This document shows positions 35,386-43,479 of a stretch of 64,000 nt of DNA, piece after piece. The position numbers and the translations under genes are program-made. Location of the stretch: positions 1-64,000 of the forward strand of contig JAHCJR010000004.1 of the NCBI GenBank assembly GCA_026126165.1, read 5' to 3'. Below the pieces are notes generated by a model, which was given only the letters and a program-made list of their open reading frames with translations, was not told the origin of the DNA and did not search any database. The DNA is from Alphaproteobacteria bacterium (GTDB lineage Bacteria; Pseudomonadota; Alphaproteobacteria; Ferrovibrionales; Ferrovibrionaceae). Positions within the stretch are counted from its first letter, which is position 1. Every line of letters begins with the position of its first letter.

Positions 35386-37358
35386 TACCCTGCCGCCGAC
35401 TCCGGCGTGATCTCGACCAGGAGCTGCCGGGTGGCCACCTGGTCGCCCTCGCGCACCTCCACGCGGGCGACCCTGCCCGCCACCTGGGCCGCGATCTCGT
35501 GCTGCATCTTCATCGCCTCCAGAACCAGCAGGCGTTCCCCGCGCCGGACCGTCGCGCCCGGACGGGCCAGCACCGTGACGATGCGCCCGTTCATCGGCGC
35601 GGCGACGCGGCCGTCACTGCCGGCCTCGGCGCGGCCACGGGGCCGGTGCAGCGTCTCCTCGAAGCAGGCGCTCTGCCGGCCGCAGGCGAGGAACATTCGC
35701 TCGCCGCGAAACAGGAAGCGCGCATCGCGCCGATGGCCGTCGATCTCGAAGCGCACCCGGTCCGCGCCGATCTCGACCAGGCGCACCTCCCGGCTGGTCT
35801 CCCCTTGACTGACACGCATGCGCCGCGGCTCGAGCATGCTGACCCGCAGATCGGCGCGGATGCCCTCCGCCTCGAGCCGGAGCGGCCAGTCCGCCGGCCC
35901 GCTGGATCGCCAGCCCGCGGCGAGCGCATCGGGGTTCCGGGTCCGCTGCCAGGCCAGCAGCGCGGCGGCGAGGACCGGCAGGGTCTCGTCCGCCGTGCCG
36001 CCGTCCAGAACGGCCGGCGGAAAATGGCGAGCGATGAAGCCGGTTGTCGCCGCGCCCTTGGCGAATTCCTCGTGCGCAAGCATGTCGCAGAGAAAACGGC
36101 GGTTGGTGGCCGGACCGAAAACAGCCGTGTCCTCGAGCGCCCGGATCAGCCGTCGCCGCGCCTCTTCGCGGCTGCGGCCATGGGCGATGACCTTGGCGAT
36201 CATCGGGTCATAATAAGGCGTAATCTCCTGCCGCGACTTCAGGCCATGATCGATGCGGATGCCGGGGCCTTCGGCCGGCGCCCAGAGTTCGACCCAACCG
36301 CTCTGCGGCAGGAAGCCGCGTGCCGGGTTCTCGGCATAGAGGCGTGCCTCGATGGCGTGACCCTGCAGCCGGAGCTGATGCTGCTCCAGCGGCAGGCGAT
36401 GGCCGGCGGCCACGTCGATCTGCAACGCCACCAGATCAAGCCCGGTGATCATCTCCGTTACCGGATGTTCCACCTGCAAACGGGTGTTCATCTCGAGGAA
36501 GTAGAATCTTCCCGATCCGTCGAGCAGGAACTCAACCGTGCCCGCGCCGACATAATCGATGGCGCGCGCCGCCTGCACCGCCGCCTCGCCCATCGCCTCG
36601 CGCAGCTCGGTCGAAACGGCAGGCGAGGGCGCTTCCTCAATCACCTTCTGGTGCCGGCGCTGGATGGAGCAGTCCCGTTCGCCCAGATGAATGACGTTGC
36701 CGTGGCGGTCGGCGAAGACCTGTATCTCCACATGGCGCGGCTCGGCGACGGCCTTCTCGAGGATCAGTTCGCCGGAGCCGAAAGCGTTTTCGGCTTCCGA
36801 ACGGGCGCCGGCAAGGGCACGTGCCATTTCCCCGGCGCCCGCGACGAGCCGCATGCCGCGCCCGCCGCCGCCTGCCGCCGCCTTGACCATGACGGGATAG
36901 CCGATGCGCGCCGCCTCGGCCAGCATCGTTGCCTCCGACTGGTCCTGCCCTTGATAACCCGGCACGCAGGGCACCCCTGCCTCGATCATCAGCCGCTTGG
37001 CCGCCGCCTTGTTCCCCATGGCGCGGATCGCCGAAGGCGGCGGGCCGATGAAGACGTGGCCGGCTTCGTTGCAGGCACTGGCGAAAAGCTCGTTCTCCGA
37101 CAGGAAGCCGTAACCCGGATGGATGGCGTCCGCGCCACTCCGCCGCGCCGCTTCTAGGATGGCGTCGATGTTCAGGTAGCTCTGCCGCGCCTCCAAGCCG
37201 CCGATCGCCACCGCCTCGTCGCAGGCATCCACATGCAGCGCCCCGGCATCCGCATCGCTGTAGATGGCAACCGAGCGCAGGCCGAGTGCGCGCACGCTTC
37301 GCGCCACGCGGCAGGCGATTTCGCCACGATTGGCGATCAGGACCTTGCTGAAACTCAT
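35385..37358 (-). CDS. Acyl-CoA carboxylase, biotin-carboxylase alpha subunit (AtuF/LiuD-like)
   Basis: A 657-residue biotin-dependent carboxylase subunit. The biotin carboxylase domain (1-445) has KAAAGGGGRGMR for ATP, EKAVAEPRHVEIQVF and EMNTRLQVEHPVTE; a middle linking domain follows; the biotinyl domain ends the protein with the biotin lysine Lys617 in LEAMKMQHE. It uses ATP and bicarbonate to carboxylate biotin for the beta subunit at 39377-40996. Gene order with its neighbours equals atuB-C-D-E-F of Pseudomonas, so geranyl-CoA carboxylase is a good candidate; methylcrotonyl-CoA carboxylase (LiuD) is the alternative. Confidence 0.92.
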   Translation of the reverse strand: MSFSKVLIANRGEIACRVARSVRALGLRSVAIYSDADAGALHVDACDEAVAIGGLEARQSYLNIDAILEAARRSGADAIHPGYGFLSENELFASACNEAGHVFIGPPPSAIRAMGNKAAAKRLMIEAGVPCVPGYQGQDQSEATMLAEAARIGYPVMVKAAAGGGGRGMRLVAGAGEMARALAGARSEAENAFGSGELILEKAVAEPRHVEIQVFADRHGNVIHLGERDCSIQRRHQKVIEEAPSPAVSTELREAMGEAAVQAARAIDYVGAGTVEFLLDGSGRFYFLEMNTRLQVEHPVTEMITGLDLVALQIDVAAGHRLPLEQHQLRLQGHAIEARLYAENPARGFLPQSGWVELWAPAEGPGIRIDHGLKSRQEITPYYDPMIAKVIAHGRSREEARRRLIRALEDTAVFGPATNRRFLCDMLAHEEFAKGAATTGFIARHFPPAVLDGGTADETLPVLAAALLAWQRTRNPDALAAGWRSSGPADWPLRLEAEGIRADLRVSMLEPRRMRVSQGETSREVRLVEIGADRVRFEIDGHRRDARFLFRGERMFLACGRQSACFEETLHRPRGRAEAGSDGRVAAPMNGRIVTVLARPGATVRRGERLLVLEAMKMQHEIAAQVAGRVARVEVREGDQVATRQLLVEITPESAAG

Positions 37359-37366
37359 TGCGCCCC

Positions 37367-38182
37367 CTACTCGACCGGTTCGACCCAGGCTGGCCTGCGC
37401 TTCTCGACGAAGGCGCGCGTGCCCTCGCGCCCTTCCGGCCCGCGCACGGCCGAGATGAAGAGGTCGGCGGCGCGATCCAGCAGCATCTCGGCCGGGGTCT
37501 CGGCAATGGCCGAGAGCAGCGACTTGGTCGCGGCGATGGACCCGGGTGCCGCGTTCATGAGCTGGCCCAGCACCTTCCGCAGGATCGCTTCCGCATCCTC
37601 CTGTCCGCTGGCGAGGTAATGGACCAGGCCGAGTTCCTTCGCCCTGGGCCCGTCGATCCGTTCGCCCGTGAGGGCATGGCGGCGCGCCTCGGTCATGCCG
37701 ATGCGCGCCACGACGAAGGGCGCGATCTGCGCCGGGACCACGCCAAGCGTCACCTCCGGCATGGCGAAGCGTGCATTCTCGTGGGCGATGGCGATATCGG
37801 ACACGCAGACCAGACCGAAACCGCCGCCCATCGCGGCTCCCTCCACGATCGCGACCACCGCCTGCGGCGCGGCATCGACTTTGCGGCAGAGCGCCCCGAA
37901 GGACCGGTTGCGCGCCCGCATCGCATCCTCGCCCGGCGGGGCATCTCCGGCGCGCGCCATGTCCTTGATGTCTCCGCCGGCACAGAAGATACCGCCGGAA
38001 CCGCGCAGGATCACGACGCGGATCGCCCGATCGTCTCGGATCGCATCGAAGACCAGATTGAGCTCGCGCACCATCTGGCTGTTCATGGCATTGCGCGCTT
38101 CGGGGCGATTGAGCGTGACGGTGAGGACCGCGCCGCGCCGCTCCAGGGCAATGGCTTCGGTCGCGGGCAGGCTTGCGGTCAT
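37367..38182 (-). CDS. Enoyl-CoA hydratase (AtuE/LiuC-like)
   Basis: A 271-residue crotonase. GIFCAGGDIKDMA, GAAMGGGFGLVCVSDIAIA and MPEVTLGVVPAQIAPFVV are the pattern of bacterial isohexenylglutaconyl- and methylglutaconyl-CoA hydratases, including the Gly where other hydratases have the first catalytic Glu. The second Glu (in MPEV) is kept. It hydrates the 3-methyl(en)glutaconyl-CoA-type product of the neighbouring carboxylase. It sits between the dehydrogenase and the alpha subunit gene, eight bases from the latter. Confidence 0.9.
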   Translation of the reverse strand: MTASLPATEAIALERRGAVLTVTLNRPEARNAMNSQMVRELNLVFDAIRDDRAIRVVILRGSGGIFCAGGDIKDMARAGDAPPGEDAMRARNRSFGALCRKVDAAPQAVVAIVEGAAMGGGFGLVCVSDIAIAHENARFAMPEVTLGVVPAQIAPFVVARIGMTEARRHALTGERIDGPRAKELGLVHYLASGQEDAEAILRKVLGQLMNAAPGSIAATKSLLSAIAETPAEMLLDRAADLFISAVRGPEGREGTRAFVEKRRPAWVEPVE

Positions 38183-38192
38183 CCAGGTCTCC

Positions 38193-39344
38193 TCAGTTCG
38201 CGGGGGTCATGCCCATATGGCGGGCGATGATCGAGAGCATGATTTCATCGGCGCCGCCTCCGATGGAGGTCAGGCGCCCGTCGCGAAAGGAGCGGCTGAT
38301 CCGGTTCTCGCTCATGTAGCCCATGCCGCCCCAGTATTGCAGGCAGGCATCACTCGCCTGTCGCGACAGCCTGCCGGCCTTGAGCTTGGCCATGGAGGCG
38401 AGCCGCGTCACATCCTCGCCCGCCATGTGCAGCTCCGCCGTGCGGTAGGTGAGGGCACGCAGGGCCTCGATCTCGGTCTGCAACTCGGCCAGCCGGAAAT
38501 GCACCACCTGGTTGTCGAGGATGGGGCGGCCGAATGCCCTGCGATCCCGCGTATATTCGATGGTGGCCTGGATGATACGCTCGAGGCTGAGCAGGACCTT
38601 GGCCGCCGCCCACAGCCGCTCTTCCTGGAATTGGCGCATCTGGTACATGAAGCCCATGCCTTCGGCGCCGATGCGGAAACGCTGCGGCACCCGCACGTCG
38701 TCGAAGAAAATCTGCGCCGTGTCGGACGAGCGCATGCCAAGCTTGTCCAGCTTGCGCGCCACCTGCACACCCCTCGTCTTCATCGGCACGCAGATCAGCG
38801 TCTTGTTCTTGTGCACCGGACCATCGCCCGTATTCGCCAGCAGACACATCCAGTCCGCCTGCGTCCCGTTCGTCGTCCACATCTTGCCGCCGCTGATCAC
38901 GTAATCATCGCCGTCCCGCCGCGCCACCGTCCGGATTGAGGCGACATCCGATCCGGCGCCGACCTCCGACACGCCAAGACAGGCCACATACTCGCCGCTG
39001 ATCGACGGCGCCAGAAACTCGCGCCGCACCTCGTCCGAGCCGAACCGCGCCAGCGCCGGCGTCGCCATGTCCGTCTGAACGCCGATCGCCATCGGAACGC
39101 CGCCGCAATTGATCCGCCCCAGCTCCTCCGCCATCACCAGAGCGTAGGAATAGTCGAGACCCTGACCGCCATACTCCACCGGCTTGTTGATGCCGAGAAA
39201 GCCAGCCTTCCCCATCTTCCCGAACAGCTCGTGCGCCGGGAATATCCCAGCCTCCTCCCACGCATCGACATGCGGGTTGATCTCCGTCTCGATGAACCGC
39301 GACAAGGATCGCCGCAGCTCCTCATGCTCGGGGGTGAATTTCAT
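38193..39344 (-). CDS. Acyl-CoA dehydrogenase, AtuD-like (citronellyl-CoA dehydrogenase candidate)
   Basis: A 383-residue dehydrogenase opening MKFTPEHEELRRSLSRFIE. CLGVSEVGAGSDVAS replaces the usual TEPxxGSD; KMWTTNGTQADWMCLLANT and LTSIGGGADEIML are features I recognise from citronellyl-CoA dehydrogenases of acyclic terpene clusters. The presumed base is the Glu pair in MRQFQEERLW. I start at the ATG at 39342-39344, preceded by AAAGGAT; the longer frame is a shadow. It lies between carboxylase beta and hydratase genes, exactly as atuD does. An isovaleryl-type dehydrogenase is the alternative. Confidence 0.9.
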   Translation of the reverse strand: MKFTPEHEELRRSLSRFIETEINPHVDAWEEAGIFPAHELFGKMGKAGFLGINKPVEYGGQGLDYSYALVMAEELGRINCGGVPMAIGVQTDMATPALARFGSDEVRREFLAPSISGEYVACLGVSEVGAGSDVASIRTVARRDGDDYVISGGKMWTTNGTQADWMCLLANTGDGPVHKNKTLICVPMKTRGVQVARKLDKLGMRSSDTAQIFFDDVRVPQRFRIGAEGMGFMYQMRQFQEERLWAAAKVLLSLERIIQATIEYTRDRRAFGRPILDNQVVHFRLAELQTEIEALRALTYRTAELHMAGEDVTRLASMAKLKAGRLSRQASDACLQYWGGMGYMSENRISRSFRDGRLTSIGGGADEIMLSIIARHMGMTPAN

Positions 39345-39376
39345 CGCCGTATCCTTTCCATCTCTCGCAAGCGGTC

Positions 39377-40996
39377 CTACATGCGCGCGACGCCGAAGGT
39401 ATTGGGCCTGAGCGGCCTGATCTCCGCCTCCCGGCAGATCGACAGGCACCAGGCCAGAACCTTGCGGCTGTCGCGTGGATCGATCAGCCCGTCGTCCCAG
39501 AGCCGGGCGGTGGCGAAGAGGGCGGAGCTTTCCACCTCCATCCGCCGCACGATCTTCTCCTCCATCGCCTTCAGCATGGCGGGATCGGCCTGCTGGCCGC
39601 CGCGCCGGAGTTTCTCCTCGGTGACGATCGACATGACTTTTGCCGCCTGCTCGCCGCCCATGACCGCGATGCGGTTGTTCGGCCAGGCGAAGATGAAGCG
39701 CGGATCGTAGGCGCGTCCGCACATGCCGTAGTTTCCGGCGCCGAAGGAGGCGCCGATATGCAGCGTGATCTGCGGCACGGTCGCATTCGCCACGGCCTGG
39801 ATCATCTTCGATCCGTGCTTGACGATGCCGGCCTGTTCCATCTCGCGGCCGACCAGGTAGCCGGTGGTGTTCTGCAGATAGATGATCGGCGTGTTCGACT
39901 GGCAGCAGAGCTGGATGAACTGCGCCGCCTTGGTGGCGCCATCGGCATCTATCGGGCCGTTATTGCCGACGATGCCGCAGGCATGGCCGGCGATGGCGGC
40001 GTGGCCGCAGACGGTGTGGACGCCATAGAGGCTCTTGAAATCGAGAAAGTCGGATCCGTCCACCAGCCGGGCGATCACCTCGCGCACATCGTAGGGCCGG
40101 CGATAGTCGACCGGCACCACGCCCGCCAGTTCCGAGGGGTCATAGAGCGGCTCGGCGAAATCCCGCGGCGGTCGGAAGGGAAGCTGCTCGTTCCAGGGCA
40201 GCTTTGCCATGATCTCGCGCGCCAGCCGGATGCCGTCGGCATCGTCCTCGGCGAGATATTCGGCGACGCCGGAAACAGTGGCATGCATTTCCGCCCCGCC
40301 CAGCTCCTCGTCGGTTGCGATCTCGCCGGTGGCCGCGCGCAGCAGCGGCGGGCCGGCGAGGAATACCTTGGCCTTGCCCTTGACCATCACGACATAGTCG
40401 GAGAGACCGGGCAGATAGGCGCCGCCGGCGGTGGAGGAACCATGCACCACCGTGACCTGCGGGATGCCGGCCGCCGACATGCGCGCCTGGTTGGCGAAGC
40501 CGCGGCCGCCTTCGACGAAGATCTCTGCCTGGTAAAGCAGGTTGGCGCCGCCCGATTCGACAAGGCGCACCATGGGCAGGCGGTTCTCGAGCGCGATCTG
40601 CTGGGCGCGCAGGCTCTTCTTCAGGCCCATGGGCGCCGTGGTACCGCCCTTGATGGCGCTGTCGTTGGCGGTCACGACGCAGCGCACGCCGGAGACGATG
40701 CCGATGCCGACGATGCCCCCGCCGCCCTGGATTCCGTCCGCCCCGTCATCGTCGTGCATCCTGTAGCCGGCGAGCGTCGAGAGTTCGAGCCAGGGCGCGC
40801 CGGGATCGAGCAACAGGGCAAGCCGCTCGCGCGGCAGGAGCTGGCCGCGCTTCCGGAAGGTCGCCGCCTTGGCGTTCGAGGCATCGCGCACCCGCCCCTC
40901 GAGGGCGCGGAACTCGTCGATCAGCACCAGCATCTCGGCGCGGTTCCTGTTGAACTCCTCCGAACGCGGATCGATGCGGCTTTCGATGGCAGGCAT
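39377..40996 (-). CDS. Acyl-CoA carboxylase, carboxyltransferase beta subunit (AtuC/LiuB-like)
   Basis: A 539-residue carboxyltransferase. The N-half has RERLALLLDPG and VRLVESGGANLLYQ, with GGAYLPGLSDYVVMV; the C-half has NNGPIDADGATKAAQFIQ, LQNTTGYLVGREME and SFGAGNYGMCGRAYDPRF, forming the oxyanion holes. This is the MCC/GCC type (about 535-540 residues), which carboxylates a 3-methyl-2-enoyl-CoA. A Gly/Phe difference in the acyl pocket separates geranyl- from methylcrotonyl-CoA enzymes; I could not place that residue without an alignment. The ATG at 40994-40996 gives the standard start. Confidence 0.93.
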   Translation of the reverse strand: MPAIESRIDPRSEEFNRNRAEMLVLIDEFRALEGRVRDASNAKAATFRKRGQLLPRERLALLLDPGAPWLELSTLAGYRMHDDDGADGIQGGGGIVGIGIVSGVRCVVTANDSAIKGGTTAPMGLKKSLRAQQIALENRLPMVRLVESGGANLLYQAEIFVEGGRGFANQARMSAAGIPQVTVVHGSSTAGGAYLPGLSDYVVMVKGKAKVFLAGPPLLRAATGEIATDEELGGAEMHATVSGVAEYLAEDDADGIRLAREIMAKLPWNEQLPFRPPRDFAEPLYDPSELAGVVPVDYRRPYDVREVIARLVDGSDFLDFKSLYGVHTVCGHAAIAGHACGIVGNNGPIDADGATKAAQFIQLCCQSNTPIIYLQNTTGYLVGREMEQAGIVKHGSKMIQAVANATVPQITLHIGASFGAGNYGMCGRAYDPRFIFAWPNNRIAVMGGEQAAKVMSIVTEEKLRRGGQQADPAMLKAMEEKIVRRMEVESSALFATARLWDDGLIDPRDSRKVLAWCLSICREAEIRPLRPNTFGVARM

Positions 40997-41025
40997 GGCA
41001 CTCCTGGCGCGCGGGGCGCTTGGCT

Positions 41026-41892
41026 TCAATCCTCGCTCAGGACCTTCGGCGAGCGGGACAGGTGAAACCCGTCGAAGGCGGGGCCGGGCTCGCGGCGGGG
41101 CAGCGGCACGCTGGGCTTCGTATTCGGCACCGCGCCATCCACCCTGAGCGTGACGCCGGAGATGAAGGCCGCCGCCGGCGAGAGCAGGAAGACGATCGCC
41201 GCCGATACCTCGGCCTCGGTCCCGAGCCGGCCGAAGGGGGAAAGGAAGCGCAGATTGCGGATATGTTCGCGCATGCTTTCCGGGTAATGGTCCATGCCCG
41301 AAGAGGCAATCCAGCCGGGTGCCACCGCGTTGACGCGGACATTGGCGAGCGACCATTCGCAGGCCGCCGTCTCGGTGAAGTTGACCATTCCGGCACGCGC
41401 GGCCCCGGAATGTCCCATGCCGGGCATGCCATGCCACATGTCGGCGACGATATTGACGATGGCGCCGCCATGCTGCTGCATCCATTGCAGGAAGCATTCG
41501 CGCGCCATCAGGAAGCCGCCGGTGAGGTTGGTGCGGACCACCGTTTCCCAGCCCTTCTGGCTGATGGCGCGCAGCGGCGCGGAGAACTGACCGCCCGCGT
41601 TATTGACCAGATGGTCGATGCGGCCCAGCGCGCCGAGCACCTCGCCGATCAGCGCGCGCACCTGCTCCTCCTCGCGGATATCGCAGGGAAATGCCTGCGC
41701 CCGGCCGCCCGCGGCCTCGATCTCCTCGCGCACCTGATCGAGCTTCTCAGCCTTGCGGCCGACAAGCGCGATGGCGGCGCCGAGCGAGGCCAGCTCATGA
41801 GCGGTGCAGCGGCCGATGCCGCTGCCGCCGCCGGTGACGATGGCGACCTGGTTCGCGAACAGTCCGGGACGAAAGACGGACTGATAGGACAT
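41026..41892 (-). CDS. SDR oxidoreductase, PECR/AtuB-like, with Ser-xxx-Arg in place of Tyr-xxx-Lys
   Basis: A 288-residue short-chain dehydrogenase. The cofactor site TGGGSGIG is at 20-27 and NNAG at 97-100. The usual catalytic YxxxK is replaced by Ser162-GAA-Arg166 in MGHSGAARAGMV. The same HSGAARAG phrase occurs in peroxisomal trans-2-enoyl-CoA reductase, so reduction of an enoyl-CoA is more likely than oxidation of a plain alcohol. It leads the leftward carboxylase operon, in the position of atuB in Pseudomonas. A MerR-type operator lies 124 bases upstream of its ATG. Confidence 0.9.
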   Translation of the reverse strand: MSYQSVFRPGLFANQVAIVTGGGSGIGRCTAHELASLGAAIALVGRKAEKLDQVREEIEAAGGRAQAFPCDIREEEQVRALIGEVLGALGRIDHLVNNAGGQFSAPLRAISQKGWETVVRTNLTGGFLMARECFLQWMQQHGGAIVNIVADMWHGMPGMGHSGAARAGMVNFTETAACEWSLANVRVNAVAPGWIASSGMDHYPESMREHIRNLRFLSPFGRLGTEAEVSAAIVFLLSPAAAFISGVTLRVDGAVPNTKPSVPLPRREPGPAFDGFHLSRSPKVLSED

Positions 41893-42015
41893 GGACGGTG
41901 CGATCCTCCCCCGAGCGATGCCAGATGCGGACAGCCTTGCGCGGCTGTCTTCTTCTTCCGTGATTGGCGACCGGCGGCCCCTCGCGGGGCCCGCCGATGA
42001 TTGACGGCAAGGTAG

Positions 42016-42037
42016 TTAACGTTTACGTTAACGTCAA
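42016..42037. promoter_or_regulatory. Second MerR/LiuR-type operator, between the SDR operon and the SCP2 gene
   Basis: The core ACGTTTACGTTAACGT (42019-42034) differs by one base from the perfect palindrome at 18107-18122, and the flanks TTA and CAA also fit. It lies in the divergent gap between the leftward SDR-carboxylase operon and the rightward SCP2 gene. The MerR regulator encoded at 18194-18625 is the obvious binder, which would tie the atu-like operon to the beta-oxidation operon. Confidence 0.75.
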
Positions 42038-42091
42038 GCTTCGCCGGCAGTCTTCAGCGACTGGCCTGGCAAACGGGAGGAGGCGAGGAAG

Positions 42092-42400
42092 ATGAGCCTG
42101 GAGCAGATCACAGAGGGACTGAAGAGCCGCATCGCGCAGAAGGGCGGCGATTCCGGCCTGAACGCGTCGGTAAAATTCAATTTCGGCTCCGATGGCGTGG
42201 TCTTCCTTGATGGTGGGGCCAGTCCCAACGTGATCAGCAACGAGGACAAGGACGCCGACTGCACCATCACCATGTCGATGGCCGACTTCATCGCCATGAC
42301 CCAGGGCGATCTCGACCCGACGACGGCCTTCATGATGGGCAAGCTGCGCGTCTCGGGGAACATGGGCATCGCCATGAAACTCTCGAGCGTGCTTGGCTGA
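42092..42400 (+). CDS. SCP2 sterol-binding domain protein
   Basis: A 102-residue stand-alone SCP2 domain: VKFNFGSDGVVFLDG, DADCTITMSMADFIAMTQGDL and AFMMGKLRVSGNMGIAMKL. These small lipid carriers bind acyl-CoAs, fatty acids or sterols in a hydrophobic tunnel. The gene diverges from the carboxylase operon across the MerR-type operator, with AGGAGG about 15 bases before the ATG. A role as intracellular acyl-CoA or lipid carrier for the neighbouring pathways is inferred. Confidence 0.93.
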   Translation: MSLEQITEGLKSRIAQKGGDSGLNASVKFNFGSDGVVFLDGGASPNVISNEDKDADCTITMSMADFIAMTQGDLDPTTAFMMGKLRVSGNMGIAMKLSSVLG

Positions 42401-42437
42401 TCCGCAACGGACCGGGTGAGACGGCCCGGCCGGCGCC

Positions 42438-43349
42438 TCAGCGCTGGCGGGCGGCCTGGCCTGCCAGCCGTTCGCTGCCGGCGCGCGCTTGCGGTGGCGG
42501 CGCGGGTTTCTTCGCGAAGTCCTCGAGCACCAGCGACATGCCCTCGACCGCTATGAAGGCGCCGGGCCAGGCTTCGTGCGCGGCAAGCGCCACGCGGTCC
42601 ATGAACTCGTCGTCATGGTCCGGATCATGGTGGAAGATGGCGAGCTTCCTGGCGCCGGCGGCGCGGCAGAGCCGCACGCCTTCCTCCCAGGTGGAATGGC
42701 CCCAGTTCACCTTGCTGGGAAATTCCTCGTCGGTATAGGTGCAGTCGTAGATGACGAGATCGGCGCCCTCGATGAGCGAGAGGATGTGCTGATCCATCTT
42801 GCCCAGCACATGCTCCGTGTCCGTCACGTAGCAGAGCGAGACGCCGTTATGGTCGAACCGGTAGCCCGTCGCCCCGTTCGGGTGGTTGAGGATCGCCGTT
42901 CGCACCTTGATCTTGTTGCCGTGGCCGAGATGAAGCGTCTCGCCGGCATGGAAATCCTCGAAGCTGATGCGCGCCTTCATCGCCGCGAGCGGGACGGGGA
43001 AATAAGGGTTCTCGAGCTGTCCGGCGAAGACCTTGGCGATGCCGCCCTGGTCGATCAGGTGGCCGGCCATCACATGGAAGGTGCGGTCCGGCCGGAAGGC
43101 CGGCGAGAAGAACGGCACGCCGTTGATATGGTCCCAGTGCGTATGGGAGAAAAGGATCGTGGCGCGCTTGAGGTCCTTGCGCAGCATCCAGTGCCCGAGA
43201 TTTCGGATGCCGGTTCCGCCATCGAGGATGAAGCGCTCGCCGCCCAGCGAAATCTCGACGCAGGAAGTGTTGCCGCCATAGCGAACATGGCGCGGTCCCG
43301 GACATGCGATCGAGCCCCGCACCCCCCAGAACTTGACCTTGAAGCTCAT
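42438..43349 (-). CDS. MBL-fold metallo-hydrolase
   Basis: A 303-residue metallo-beta-lactamase-fold protein. FWGVRGSIACPGP and RYGGNTSCVEI are the opening of a distinct cytoplasmic branch, and SHTHWDHINGV supplies the metal ligands His69, His71, Asp73 and His74; later ligands are in HPNGATGYRF and VIYDCTYTDEEFP. Related proteins have been linked to cyclic-nucleotide or RNA phosphodiester hydrolysis, but no substrate can be assigned. The last 30 residues are rich in Pro, Ala and Arg and probably disordered. It is convergent with SCP2. Confidence 0.88.
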   Translation of the reverse strand: MSFKVKFWGVRGSIACPGPRHVRYGGNTSCVEISLGGERFILDGGTGIRNLGHWMLRKDLKRATILFSHTHWDHINGVPFFSPAFRPDRTFHVMAGHLIDQGGIAKVFAGQLENPYFPVPLAAMKARISFEDFHAGETLHLGHGNKIKVRTAILNHPNGATGYRFDHNGVSLCYVTDTEHVLGKMDQHILSLIEGADLVIYDCTYTDEEFPSKVNWGHSTWEEGVRLCRAAGARKLAIFHHDPDHDDEFMDRVALAAHEAWPGAFIAVEGMSLVLEDFAKKPAPPPQARAGSERLAGQAARQR

Positions 43350-43450
43350 GCCGACGGCCTCCGTTCAGGTTTCACGCCGCCCTCGAGACCTTCAGGCACT
43401 CGCAGCTTTGCCTTTCTTTATTATTCAGTCGATCCAAACATAGATTCGGT

Positions 43451-43474
43451 GAACAAACCATTGATATTTTGTTC
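43451..43474. other. AT-rich inverted repeat (GAACAAA ... TTTGTTC)
   Basis: Seven-base arms separated by ten bases, in an unusually AT-rich patch between the fadD stop and the start of the leftward MBL gene. Read leftward it could be an operator of the MBL gene promoter or the end of the fadD message. The site overlaps neither coding region. Confidence 0.4.
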
Positions 43475-43479
43475 GCGAT

